A stretch of DNA of 64,000 nucleotides from Calliopum simillimum (Eukaryota > Arthropoda > Insecta > Diptera > Lauxaniidae): assembly GCA_951812925.1 (NCBI GenBank), contig OX638370.1:37141948-37205947 (forward strand), given 5' to 3'. This document shows positions 11,402 to 23,231 of the stretch, piece by piece. The notes under the pieces were generated by a model. That model saw nothing but the letters and a program-made list of their open reading frames with translations, made no database searches and was not told the DNA's origin. Every line of letters starts with the position of its first letter. The first letter of the stretch is position 1. Made by a program: the position numbers and the translations under genes.

Positions 11402-11879
11402 ATTATAAATTTTTTAAATGGATTATTGCAAAAATTTTGTTCAATCTTAATTAAATTAAATTTGCCCCCCTATGCGAACTGGGGATTATGTCCGGTAACC
11501 ACCATTTTCTATGACATTAAAAAAAATGTATGTATACATTTTTGGATTTTTATAATTTTCCTATATAATATGTGGCAAAGTATGCTCAGTCGAAATACAA
11601 AGTTCCTGTTGCCTTTTTTGAGAACTTCTCTTATGAATTTTTTCCTGTTGTAGTTTTTGAGAAAAACAAACTATTTTTATTTCTTTACATTCTACAAAGT
11701 TTTACAATAGATTTATCAGTTTTAAGTTTACAGTTTGCTTAAATTCGGAAGATGGTTCTTTTAAAGAAAAGGTAGTAGGTAAGGGGTATATTCCCCCTTT
11801 TAAGTCCCCTTGGAAGTCGCCCTCTCTTTACTTGGACATACCATAGCAAAGCATTTTCCCAAATCAATAATATGACAAA
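11402..11879. other. Intergenic, no gene
   Basis: This holds the far side of the repeat split by the mariner (GGGGATTATGTCC at 11479-11491), then A+T-rich sequence with nothing I can identify. Confidence 0.4.
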
Positions 11880-12290
11880 TTTTATTTCCGTAGGGCGTGG
11901 CACCGCCCATTTTTTCATTGAAAATTATTTCTCCACATGCCAATTGCATATGTATCAGATTTTGTCTATCTGGGTCAAGCAGTTTCTGAGATATGATGAA
12001 TCAGCATTATGAGGTGCGTGGCACCGCCTATTTTTCTAGTAAGAATTATTTGTTCTTATTGTCTTAACATATTTACCCAATCATATCTAAGTGCATCAGA
12101 TATTGTCAGAGAAATGACGAATTTATTTTTTGAGGGCGTGGCACCGCCCATTTTTCCAGTGAACATTATTTGTCCTGTTGATTTTTACATATTTACCAAA
12201 TCTTATTTATCTGCGCCAAAGAGTTTCGCAGATATGATTAGTTTTTTTAGGGGGCGTGGCACCGCCTACTTTTTTAGCCCATAACTTAGC
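11880..12290. repeat. Four-unit tandem array with a GGGCGTGGCACCGCCC core
   Basis: The core GGCGTGGCACCGCC recurs at about 11894, 12006 (written gcgtggcaccgcc), 12136 and 12254, spaced 110-130 bases apart. Each core is followed by a poly-T stretch and a degenerate aattatttgtYctR-type segment. The core is itself an imperfect palindrome (GGGCG...CGCCC). Related motifs occur at 59, 6237 (inverted), 12487 (inverted) and in Dp intron 9. Confidence 0.6.
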
Positions 12291-13498
12291 CTTTTTTTTG
12301 CACTAACAAAGTTAGTTTCCGAGTCAATAAGGGACAAAAACACAAATATGTAGTTTTAATAAAGTTGATTTTCGTTGTTTTCTCATTACTTGAAAACTAT
12401 AAAAGATAGCTCAGAATTTTTAATATTTTTGAAATCAGCGTAGTCAAGTTAATGGAAAATGATAACCATTTAAAAAAAAACAAATTCCGACCACGCCCTA
12501 ACTTTGTATAGGAGGTAGGCGTGTACGTGGGCGGATTTTGTTCATATTCACAGATTTTTATTGCCTTCATCTAAAAAACATTTGTACCAGCCTATGTTTT
12601 TTATTACTATTTATTACCGCCGTTCCATACAAACCCTTCCACTGTGTGGCGGAGTACCAACAAGCCTTATGTGTTTCATTTCCAGAGACACCCGAAGGCT
12701 TCATAACCAAAACGGAGAATACCTAGATATTCAATTGTTGCCACCCCTACTTTTCAAATATAAGCTTCACTTCCTTCACATGTACTGAGTTGCACGCGTA
12801 TTTTTTTATATTCCAAAGTTTATTTTTTTACACCACAGATTGAAATAAAACCCACGGAGCAATTGTTTCACTACAAAATTAGCATTATTTTATTACATGT
12901 AGTATATTATCAAATAGTTTTGCGTTGGTGAAAAGCGTGCAATTTACGATAAATTATATAAGAACAGATTATTTTTTAGCATATAAGAATCACGTGTTCA
13001 ATTGCTGTAGAAGTTACACAACTCAAAATATAAATTATAGGAAAAACTATTATAAAAATGTTTCTACTATCGCATTCCTGGCACATGTGCTTATTTAGAT
13101 TACTGCATTTCCTGCTGCATTCTAAATACTTGGCGCCATCCATAGAATTCATCTGTGAAGCGGAAATTTCAAGGGTATTATTCTCGCTAGGTACGATACT
13201 AATGGTACCAAGTAAAAATTACAAAAAAACTACCCTTGTCTATATGTAAAATAAATTATACTTTTATTTATGCTGATTAATTTTTTTGTAAAAAATCAAT
13301 TAATTAGTCAGAGAGCATTAATGTTTTAACAAAAAAATGTACAGAATATAAATTAAAAAATAAATCACAATTAAGTGCGTACAACGATTATTTTCAACAC
13401 TGAATGTGTTTGCAAATTACACTACTCACATAGCAAATACAAAGTGGAATGTGAGTTATTCCAATATTTGAAGCATATTTTGTTTTTGTATTTTTTTT
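12291..13498. other. Region downstream of HPS5, no gene
   Basis: The left part holds decayed members of the GGGCGTGG and cacccgaaggcttcata repeat families (12480-12740). The right part is A+T-rich and should include the HPS5 3' UTR. A minus-strand AATAAA at 13263-13268 could serve as the poly(A) signal. Confidence 0.4.
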
Positions 13499-16400
13499 TC
13501 AGTTATCTAAAAATTCCCATTCACTGGAGTTATTTGAATCACCTGATGCTGGTGGACTTGTATGCATGGGATCTCGCGCACGTCTAAAATCTAAAAGAAA
13601 ACTATCGATTTCTTCTACAACTGGCTGGCTAGGTACAAATTGTAGTGGACGTTTTTCTTTTTGTTCTTCATTTGATAACGTTCGAATTTCACAGTTAGCT
13701 GCTTGATCTTCTCTAACATTTGTCGTAATTAGCGCTTGACAAATTTCATCAATTGGCTGGCCAGTACTAAAATCACAATCTTCTTGCATCAAATAGTTTT
13801 TCTTTCGTGGCGTTGTTTGTACGCCAGCATCTTCAACTTGTGTTGAATGTTTAGGATATGTAAGTGGCAATTGCCAATTGACAGCCGATTTGGATTGTTG
13901 TGATTCTATTGGATGTGATGATAGCACCATAGGTGGTGCGGCAGTCAAAGCTTTAGATTGTTCCAATTCTTCAGCAGTTATAGGTTGAAGATCAACTGGT
14001 GGAATATCTAAATCTTCAGCTAGTTGTTTTGCCTTCATTTCGATTGTTTTCTTAAGTGTATTAGGGCTTAGAACATCTGGCAGATGTTCACTAAATGATG
14101 CTCTTGTAGAAGAACTAAAATATAATAATTTAAAAAGTGTCAGCACGTATTTTTTCAAAATGAAGGCATATGCATACCTTTTATTAACGCAAAAGCTGGC
14201 ATCCATTAAAGTTGGTTGATTTGTAGTAAATGCAAGTGAATTAGGTTTCGCTGTATTCAACTTTGCTGTTTCCTGCAACTCCGCTGCATGCCCAATTTCA
14301 ACGATACCTCCAGATTTCTTACGTTCACGACTTTTATGTTTTTTGCGCTCATTTCTACAATTTGTAGAAATACCACTGTGATGTAATATTGAACTGTCAA
14401 AATCCATCTCGGAAATTTGTTGAAATATTTCTAGACGCCGATTTTGTTCAGCAAGTGGTGATTCTACAGCTAATTCAATTGTTATATTTGAATTGATCTC
14501 CTCAATCGGTGGCAGTTCAAAACATTCTTCGGCATTTATTACTGCTTCTTCTTCTGGTTCGTATTCCACTGGTGATTCAAATGCACCTACCATACTTGCA
14601 CCAAGTAAGGGCAGTGGTGGCGGCATTAAGGGATTAAAAATTATTTTTGCTATAGCAATTGAAAGGTTTTTATTAGGAATCAAATATATAGTACAGATTT
14701 AATTGTCTAACCTATTTTATTTGGTTTTTCCGGCATTGGTGCTAAGCGTAGCAATGAACGTTCACCCTCCAGTACGAAAATCTCTTTTTGACACACACAG
14801 ATATCAATTATTTTACGAAAACCTTTAGCTACTGCCTCAACGCGCAAAGTGTCCATATTTAAGACATACAAATTTGCATTGTCATCATGTGTTACCAGCA
14901 GTGAATCAGAATCAGCATATAAATGTAAAGTACAAAAATTTGTTGGTTCTACTGCATCTGCTGCTGCTGTAGCGTCTTGCGTAGCAGCTCTGGTGTTAAT
15001 TTTTGGATTTAAAATTGGTATTTCCCAAGTAGGATTACGCACCACGGCCTCTTTAAACAGTAATGTTTTTTCAACATTACCCTCAATGTCAGCAATCCAA
15101 AATCTCAAGCCAGGACGTCCACAGATCATTAACGGAAGTTTGCTAGTGTTGCCTTTTATAAATGTACCACCACAATCAACAAGTTGTTTGCGATCTTTTT
15201 TACCAACTTGCGTGATTTGCCAATCGTTAGATGCTTGCTTCTGGTAACAAACGATTGAACGGTAAAGCGTGGATACTAGCAAGAAGCTTTTATGTACACT
15301 TAATTGTATGATTTCGTAAGCTTCACTTAGAATTTCTGCAGATTTTGTAAGATGCTTTAAAGGAAAAGAAGAAATCGTTGAAGGAATTTTTACATTAAAT
15401 ATTTGTAGTTTTAATTTGTAATGGCTTTCTAATTGATTTTGGGAAAATTTATTTGACTTTAGTCGAGCGTTAGTTTCATTTTTTTCCAGACCCATAATTA
15501 AAAACTTTACAAAACATATAGGCGAGGAGCCGGCAATACTAAAAGTGCCGTCATCGCGGATTCTGAAATTTTTAATGCAGAATGGTAGTTTACACTAAGA
15601 CGAATAAGAAAAGCTTGGTCAGCATGGTTGTAGCCTGGCAGAAATATTTTTAAATGATTTTTGAGTTATTAAATTTTCAGAATGTTTTGCCGTCATTGCG
15701 GATTTTGATCAATCTTAATATTAATCGATGGTAAATTTCATAACCATTCAGAAAAAATCCGGCCGACCAAATTTTTTTGCCGAAAATGACCGGCAGACCT
15801 ATTTTAATTGTGAGACAGTGGGTACTTCCGGCAGTTTCTAAGCTCGCATACCAAGATATTTTTAAATTTGACATTAAAACACGTAAATTAAAAAAAAAAA
15901 AAAAAATAAATTTCGGTGATAACAGAGAAATTGTACCCACCATTAAAATAGGTCTGCCGGCCATTTTCGGCAAAAAAAAAATGGTCGGCCGGATTTTTTC
16001 TGAATGGTTAAGAAATTTACCATCGATTAATATTAAGATTGATCAAAATCCGCGATGACGGCAAAACATTCTGAAAATTTAATAATTCAAAAACCATTTA
16101 AAAATATTTCTGCCAGGCTACAGCCATGCTGACCAAGCTTTTCTTATTCGTCTTAGTGTAAACTACCATTCTGCATTAAAAATTTCAGAATCCGCGATGA
16201 CGGCACTTTTAGTATTGCCGGCTCCCGGACTAATACGAATCCATTTTTTAATGAAAATTTGTCCGAAAATAAGTCGTTTTCATCACATTTCTTTTCGTTT
16301 GTACCCATATTTTAAATAAAAAGATTATATGTTCATATAGCATAAGACTTTAACACTCTTCCATCATCCATGGTGGTTACTCTCCAAATCTCATTTGATT

Positions 16401-17370
16401 AATTTAAAACTAGAGAAATAAAAAGGAGGCATAATTTAGAATTCTAAATTCTCTTTGAATCGAGTTTTGTTTTTGAAATCTTCGCTTTCAAAACGATTAC
16501 CATAGATGAATGTGTTTTTTGCGTGTATCATCCGTTAACCTAAGATTTTTTAGCCAAACGGTTCTTCTAGGTTCCGGTGGTACCCTAAATAATCTTAACT
16601 ACAACTTGGTTTTCTGCAAATTCAACACTTATAAATTCTACTTGAGTAGAAAAAATGCTTAGATTACCCGCCAACACACAATTAAAACTATAAAAATAAA
16701 GGTATTTATGAAATGATATACTTACCACTTGATAATCAACCTCGGTTAAGACAACGACTCCTTGTCTGTCACCAGAATAGAGTTTCATTCCATTTTTTGA
16801 CCATTCGCAGCACGTGATGGCACTATGATGCAAATCACGAATTGTATAACGTTCAATGGGTTTGGCACGCGTACAAGGTGCAACCAAATTCAAATCAGAT
16901 GGTACTTCTTTTTGTATTTGAAAAACACTAACTTGACCATTTGAATGACCGGCTGCAACCATAAATTCAACGGAATTGACAATTTGCACGCATGTTATGC
17001 GTGTTGTGGTCTATGGGAAGTCAAAAAAACTTCTGAATTAATACGCATTTTCTTAATAATGTGTCATAAAAGCATAGTGTGAGGAAAATTTTGTAGCCAC
17101 TCCTTTTTAAAGGGGTGTCTTATCAATTTCCACGATAGATCAAATTTAACTTACTTCTGCTCGCAATTTTTGAACTTCGCCACTAAAACGATTGTACCAA
17201 AACACAATACCAGCATCGCTGCCTATTGCTAAAAACCCTGGAACTGCATCAATGCATGTTATGTTCAGATCCATTGGAAATAAGCCTTTTTGTACTCGTG
17301 AGGGAATCCGTTCAACAATATCCGTCATCGGTGCCCACTCACGTATGGAATATAATTCTTTAGCATTCAT
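13499..17370 (-). CDS. HPS5: HPS5 homologue (pink), BLOC-2 subunit
   Basis: HPS5 is a subunit of BLOC-2, which with HPS3 and HPS6 acts in endosome-to-pigment-granule traffic; in flies its loss gives the pink eye colour (family knowledge). The coding exons I infer are 17155-17370, 16726-17010, 14712-15504, 14178-14649 and 13499-14114. All joins keep frame and give 793 aa, close to what I recall for Drosophila. The N-terminus begins MNAKELYSIREWAP and holds WD40-type repeats (FLAIGSDAGIVFWYNR, FMVAAGHSNGQVSVF, LYSGDRQGVVVLTE). Exon 3 has LPLMICGRPGLRFWI, which matches the vertebrate HPS5 propeller. The C-terminal third is low-complexity and acidic, ending EWEFLDN. The acceptor of intron 2 lies next to a long foldback element. 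Confidence 0.88.
15526..16226. mobile_element. Foldback element with about 300-base arms in HPS5 intron 2
   Basis: The left arm (15526-15826, starting GGAGCCGGCAATACTAAAAG) is repeated in reverse complement at about 15935-16226. By eye there are only about ten differences over some 290 bases. The spacer is about 108 bases and includes an A run. There is no coding capacity. The outer end lies 22 bases from the exon 3 acceptor of HPS5. I could not fix a target duplication. Confidence 0.8.
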
Positions 17371-17490
17371 TTTAAAATGAAAATTGATTAACTTTCAAAT
17401 GCTTATTTTTTGGGGCTTACGATTTAGTCACTTAAATTAACTTTATTTTTTAAAATACAATTTTCGGCAAAGGAAAGGAGCGATTTAAGA

Positions 17491-17546
17491 ATGTCAAAAT
17501 ATTAGCTGTCAAAATGTTTGCTGTCAAAATGTATGCTGTCAAAATT
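17491..17546. repeat. Short tandem repeat GCTGTCAAAATRTNT, about four units
   Basis: The motif gctgtcaaaatgt is repeated in register with a 15-16 base period about 120 bases upstream of the HPS5 start codon, preceded by a partial tgtcaaaatatta unit. It may lie in the HPS5 promoter or 5' UTR; a role is not shown. A single related ttagctgtcaaac lies upstream of PEX13 near 20216. Confidence 0.5.
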
Positions 17547-18225
17547 ACTCGTTGCGAGCGTGTGAATGAAAATCAGCTGTTACAGCGTGTGGCCACACTT
17601 AAAGTTTTTTCGACTTAAGCATGGTGGACACTAGCGATCATGGCCATTTCGTTATCGCGATGCGACTAGAATCGTTCTATCGCAAGTAGCGATTACGCTA
17701 GCAACAGAGTGCTTATGATCTACCAGAATTGCAAGCGATTGAAGTCTTATCATACTCATGCCTAATTGGAAATTCCACGATTATATGAAAGGAGACGTCA
17801 AAAAAGTGAGAAGATTTTTTTTAAATTTTTTCAAGGTCATTTAGGGGTTGCTCATCGCCATTTTACGCAAAATCTCGACTTGATGCGGTTTTTATTTTCA
17901 TACGACCTCGAAAATGCTCAGAATGAGTCGTGCGATGTATAAAATATTTCATCTTGAATGAAGGTATATAAAAAAATAGCACATTTAACATTAAATCAAT
18001 GTTATATTGTTTTTTTATATAAAATACCCTCAAGAAACATATATTCGAAATTCCATCCTTCTGTAAAACTCTAAAACTTAATTTTGCATAAAACTTTTTA
18101 TTGCAAATGCCTAAAACATGTAATAAAAAAGTTATGGCAAATAAAAGCTGAGCGATTCCCTACTCTGTTTCAAACATTTTTGATTGTGAATTGTCGTCGC
18201 TATAAATGTTGTCAACAAATGCTTA
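17547..18225. other. Intergenic, no gene
   Basis: Nothing recognisable apart from a short GC-richer, palindrome-rich patch (tatcgcgatgcgactag and similar, 17653-17710). Confidence 0.4.
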
Positions 18226-19593
18226 ATACTATGTTTACACCAAAGATTTAGCTGTGAAGATATAAATAAATCTCGCTGCTAAATCCTACCCGTTCACACC
18301 GGCCGAAAGGGATTTATTTTTGACAGTAAATGCCAATTGGTGAATGACATTTATTTTTATTTACATTGAACATTGTATTTGCTCGTAAAAAAATAAACAA
18401 ATTTCAATTTTATTAAAAACCGTCTGACTGCCATACCTAAATTGGAGCGTCAGGCGTTGCGTTATTTAACGTTACACAAAAGCGTCAAGCGCCATACCGA
18501 AATAAATAGCGTTGCATTGAAGTCATTCGTTTGTCAAAATCATATTGTTGTTTCTTTTTTTACTTTTCTGCAGCTAACTTCACTCCATAACGCTTTGTCA
18601 AAATTGGAAATTCGAATAGCTCAGCGTTGAGCGTTGGCAATTTCGGTATGCGCCATACAAATTGTATGTACATGAGAAATTTTTGACAGTAAAATAACGC
18701 TGACGCTCCAATTTAGGTATGGCAGTGAGAGTTTGAAACTTCGTGGAGTCCTGATGAATTGCAATCGTTGGGTTACCCAAATTGCTACCAATTAACATTA
18801 AGAATAGGCACAAGAACTAATAAATAGGATGTAAATGGTATTAATATCGAAAATCCTAGTATTTAATATAAAATTTGTTCAAATTCATGGTTTATTACAT
18901 GATAAAAAATTCATAAATAAACGCTGAAAACAAAGGACAGCTATTTTTATTTCAAAACGATGAAGAACTGACGAAGAGCACCATTATCATCTGGATTGTC
19001 ATATACTTGAAATTGTTAATACAAAGAAATTTGCTTGGGTATACGAATCATTTTCCGGCTGTTTTGCGTTGGATCTCTCTGAACCCAAATAATTTGTTCC
19101 TGTTGTTATTCCATATGAAGACGGTCATATGATATTAGCCACGGTACAAAAGAAGTTTTCGCTGTCTGGCTAATTCAGGTAAATTTTGCCACTGCCACTG
19201 CCTGTGGAGCTTGGCGACGAACTTCGCTGAATGGTTTCTTGAGGAGCGTGTCCATTTCCATTTGTGTAGCTAAACAGAAAGCAATAATAAATGAGTTATA
19301 TATGATTATTAATACAAAACTTACGTTTTATTTGCTTTTCTGACGAAAGCAAACAATTAAATGACATAGTAAATGTCAACAAAACTTCAAAATACCAAAG
19401 TTTGGAGGTGCCAGATGCTTGAAAATAGCTAAAATCGGTAGCCCTGCTCAGATTTATTCGAAGATATAAATTAAATCACGTTGGAAGTAGATATATTTTT
19501 GTATGGTAAATCACGCGATATATGGCAAGATATAGAGCTAAACCTCAAAAAAGCCGTATATCGCGTCATAAATCTTTGGTGTAAACATAGTAT
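18226..19593. mobile_element. TIR element of 1.37 kb, interrupted by a MITE
   Basis: ATACTATGTTTACACCAAAG (18226 on, continuing ATTTA to 18250) is mirrored exactly at 19569-19593. The inner sequences of the two ends share further inverted similarity (gatataaataaatc against gatttacc...atatatc). There is no transposase. A second, unrelated MITE is nested at 18427-18726. The right end abuts an RTE-like LINE fragment, so the element probably inserted into that LINE. Confidence 0.65.
18427..18726. mobile_element. MITE, 300 bases, nested
   Basis: ACTGCCATACCTAAATTGGA at 18427 (TIR of 26 bases, continuing GCGTCA) is mirrored exactly by the sequence ending at 18726. A second inverted pair inside (gcgccataccgaaa, about 18489, against tttcggtatgcgcc, about 18641) extends the arms after a gap. 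Confidence 0.75.
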
Positions 19594-19594
19594 A

Positions 19595-19890
19595 AGGCGT
19601 ATACTAAAGATTTGGTGGCCTCGCACTATGTCAAATGCCGAGCTGTATCAAAAATGCAATCAGAGGGCTATAGTAAACGATGTCAAGCTGCCTAAATGGG
19701 GATGGATTGGTCAGACTCTCCGCCAGGCTCTTGAGTGGAATCCACAAGGCAGTATAGGACGTGATAGAACCAAAACTAACTGGAAAAGGTCGCTGGAAAA
19801 GGAAATCCAAGAATCGGAAAAGTCGTGGCAAGAGATCAAAGTCATCGCAAGGGAACGCGACTTAGACATATTCAGAACATTTTACAATTG
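19595..19890 (+). pseudogene. RTE-like LINE reverse transcriptase C-terminal fragment
   Basis: The frame reads SNAELYQKCNQ, then LPKWGWIGQTLRQALEWNPQ, then [12 protein letters not shown]. This is the tail that follows the reverse transcriptase domain in RTE/BovB-type LINEs (W-R/G-W-I-G-H/Q-x-L-R ... W-N-P-Q-G ... R-x-R-x-x-x-x-W-x-R-S). Only about 95 residues remain. The 3' end is lost after the arginine-rich tail. A second copy of the same family lies at 30573-30732. Confidence 0.7.
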
Positions 19891-20543
19891 ATGTTAGGTC
19901 GATTATCTAATTACAAATATCAATAAAAGCGTTCGTACCTAGTCCCTACTGATTTGGAGAAAAAATTGGCGATATTAAAGTTAAAAGTTCCGTAACTTTT
20001 ACTTTGCGCTTTTTTTACAAATAGGAAAAAAATAGAATGGGCTTGCGCTTTATGGACCACTTATATTGCGTTTCCACAATTTCCCTGTTAGTTGCGGGAC
20101 ATTTCATAATAAAGTAACTCTTTTAAACAAAATCACCAGCGGAATAGAAACTTAACTATTTTTTCAGTGTATACATTTTGAAGTAATATAAATTATTTCA
20201 ATGTGGCAACGATCTTAGCTGTCAAACTGTCAACTCAACTGCGAAGAAAAAAGTGGTGTGAATTTTTAAGGAAAATTTGATTAAAAAATTACAACTTAGA
20301 TTAATAGAATAATTAATACATTACAAATGTATATTACAATTTTCTGCTAAATCGTTTTAATAGCATTATTAAATGTAAACTAATTAAAAAAATACTTGGT
20401 TACTTTATCATTCTTCCTGCTTCAGATAAAAACTTATTTTTAATTGGAACAAAGTTCAAGTTATTTTCTGTTTGGCAAGTCAGCCTTTAATTAATCAATA
20501 CAATTTCACTTTTAGTCGACATTTACACCGAGTAGCATTCGAA
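19891..20543 (+). promoter_or_regulatory. PEX13 upstream region and probable 5' UTR
   Basis: No other gene is visible. A good splice acceptor (pyrimidine tract, then ttttag at 20511-20515) lies 28 bases before the chosen PEX13 ATG. A non-coding first exon probably lies near 20210-20300 with an intron between. The only ATG near there (20200) stops within six codons. Confidence 0.4.
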
Positions 20544-22523
20544 ATGGTTGACAGTGGATTTACTAATAACTATCGAAGTGCCATCCTATCTGAGCCAAAT
20601 TTAATGCCACCCTCGGGCTTTGGAGGAGCAATGAGTGATGAATCAGCGTTGCGAACTCCGTTTGCCGGAAATGTACGCGCGCTGCCCCCACCAGTGCCAC
20701 AAGCACCAATGCAAAATCAATACGGTGGTGGAATGTACAATAGCGGAGGAGCATACGGCAGTGGATATGGTGGTTTTGGTAACACTTTTGGTAGTGGTTT
20801 TGGTTCAACCTTCGGTGGTGGATATGGTGGAGGTTATGGTGGACTAGGAACTGGTGGCTATGGTGGATTTGGATCTAGCTATGGTGGTGGTTATGGTGGC
20901 GGCTATGGTGCAGGTTATGGTTCATACGGTTCTGGATATAATCGTTTTGGCGGTGGTGGAATGAATGGTATGGACCCTGAGACACGATTCATACAGCTCG
21001 CGGAAGCAAGCTCGCGCCCAGCCTTTCAAAGTATTGAGTCATTAGTTTCTGCAATTGGAAATATCGCATCAATGCTGGACTCAACGTTTTTCGCCTTGAC
21101 CAGTTCGTTTCGTGCAATATTAGGTGTAGCCGCTAACTTTGGACGTTTACGTGGTGTATTTAGTCAATTTTGGCAAACATTTGCAATCTTTAGGGGTCTC
21201 ACATGGATTTATAGAAAGTAAGTAGAAAAAAGTAAATCTATATGAATTCCTGGGTATCTAAAAAGTTTAATTTTAATTTTCTCCCAAAGAATTCTCTATT
21301 GGCTGCGTATATCTAATTTAGATCCATCTTCAGAAGCTTTTAAAAAAGCTTTTGCGCAGGCTGTTAATGAAACTACATCAAATGGTGCTGCACTAGGACC
21401 AAAACTACCACAGAAAGGTCAATCACCATGGCCAGTATTAGCATTCCTTAGCTTCATCTTTACAGCACCTTACTTAATAATGAAGCTTCTCGGCACGGTT
21501 AAAAATACAGCGCAAGAAGAGTGTAAGTAAATTAAGCAACGCGTAGATTTTAAGAAAATCATAATCTTAAATGATATCTGCTGTTTATGTAGTGGCTAAT
21601 TTTTAGCTTATCATGTATGAGATTAAAAAAATCTAGCTGTTCACACTGTTTGCTGATAAGATAGTCCGCGTAAAGTGCAACATTTAAGATAAAACAAACA
21701 TTAATGATTAGCAAATAAAAACAATTTATAGGTTATTGACGGAGATATTAATATCTAAAAAAACTAAATAATAGGGGTCTGCACAAGACATCTTGAAATA
21801 AAGTGTGATTTATTTTACTCGCAAATTTTCCACCGAACTGATTTATTTTATTGAAAAAATTAAAGATTGAAATGGTCATGTAGGCTGGTACGCTACTTAT
21901 ACAGTATATACACAAAACAAGACGAAGGTCCAATTCGGTTGCAGAGTATTTATTTTGAAATTATTCACTAAGTTTTCTTTACTAAAAATAAAAAACTTTT
22001 TATATGTTACTAACCTACTCACTTTTGATATATTTTATACTTAGCACGCATTCCAACACATTGGGTCAATCCAATTGAAACTGTTGCACTCTATGATTTC
22101 CAAGCAAGAAATCCAACTGAACTAACAATACGTGCTGGTGAACGCATTATTATTGCGCCCAAAGAAATTCAAAATACACAAGGCCTTTTGAATACCGGCT
22201 GGGGTCTTGCAACAATTGATGGACAACTTTCGGGTATTGTGCCAATCAATTATGTTAAAAGTCCTCAACAATTAAGACAAGAACGACAACCCATCAGCGA
22301 AGATGTACAAATTAAGCAACAAATACCTATATCAATACAGCAAAATAATCAAAATATACTGCAACAACAACCAGAATTAATGAATTTATCTGCATCAGCA
22401 TTTCCAGCGCCACCAGTACACTCCAAATCAATAGGTGATGATGTGCTTGATTTTGATATAGCACCGCAACCGCTAGGACCACCTAGTACTGCTGAAATTG
22501 CAATCAATGATGAGTTAGTTTAA
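20544..22523 (+). CDS. Pex13: Peroxin 13 (peroxisomal import docking protein)
   Basis: PEX13 sits in the peroxisomal membrane with PEX14 and forms the import site for PEX5-bound cargo. Coding exons are 20544-21217, 21290-21522 and 22045-22523, all with GT-AG borders, giving 461 aa. The N-terminus has a proline patch (RALPPPVPQAP), then a long YG/FG/GGYGG tract at about residues 60-145; in the family this tract forms the permeable mesh of the pore. A conserved ETRFIQLAEASSRPAFQSIE block follows, then hydrophobic membrane segments (including WPVLAFLSFIFTAPYLIMKL in exon 2). The C-terminal SH3 domain (about 317-375) shows ALYDF and SGIVPINYV. A Q-rich tail follows. The ATG at 20544 is the first in the open frame after the acceptor; a few extra residues from an upstream exon cannot be excluded. 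Confidence 0.93.
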
Positions 22524-22980
22524 AAAATATTGTATGTGTAGAGAGGGTTTTTTTTAAAAAGTGTATGTTTGATATTTTGGGATAAAGTTTAAGATATACG
22601 ACTGTAAACAATGTTGTTTAAATTAGAATAACAATTTAATTCTACACATTTTCAATATTTAAATTAATGTGCAATGCGCCAAAATTTGTAAAGCCGCTTA
22701 AAGTTTTAAAATAATAATAAAAATAAATGTATTTCTAAGTTTTACTTACGATTTGAAATTAAATTTGTTTAATAATGACTTTTTAATATTTTTCGCTGAT
22801 TTGTATTATGTATAATTATTTCCACTTTTGATATTTTTATCAAAATAATCAAATATTAAATAAATATATTTTATAGCAAAAAAATATTGGTAGATTCATG
22901 TGTTGCCAGGTCTTAGCTCTTGGTTACACTAGATATTTTAAATACTTTTTTAGAGATCGCCAACAGATATCATTCATTTT
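22524..22980 (+). other. PEX13 3' UTR and flank
   Basis: A+T-rich, non-coding. AATAAA-like sites at about 22719-22728 (ataaaaataaatg) are candidate poly(A) signals. Confidence 0.45.
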
Positions 22981-23231
22981 CATTATTTGCCACCAACAAG
23001 CATGGATCAGATGACATTGTTGCCTTACTGCTGTAACTCGTTGATATTATGCTTTTAGCGCCTTCCTTTGCAAGCTTATTTGGAGAGATGAAACGAAGCA
23101 GCAAGCGCGATTCGTATGTTTTTGAGCGTGTTGCTCTCTGAGATTTTGTAATTTTTATGTTTCTTTCTTGGAACAAATAATAATTTACATTATTTGCTAC
23201 CAACAAGCATGGATCAGATGACATTGTTGAC
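22981..23231. repeat. Direct repeat of about 42 bases, spaced 209 bases
   Basis: attatttgcYaccaacaagc, continuing atggatcagatgacattgttg, occurs at about 22983-23023 and again at 23190-23230 with one or two differences. The intervening sequence is unique and non-coding. It could be the long direct ends of a small element, but no inverted termini are visible. Confidence 0.5.

Noticed and set aside
13499..14683. Reading HPS5 exons 4 and 5 as one uninterrupted 394-codon exon
   Set aside because: The frame passes through 63 bases with a GTATGC donor (14177) and a TTTTAG acceptor (14115) that encode an atypical hydrophobic YAYAFILKKYVLTLFKLLYF stretch. A short in-frame intron explains it better.
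20472..20543. Start of PEX13 at a TTG 24 codons upstream, giving a MASQP-like N-terminus
   Set aside because: TTG is not a normal start in animals, and a strong splice acceptor (20511-20515) lies between it and the first ATG. The likeness to the human N-terminus is probably chance.
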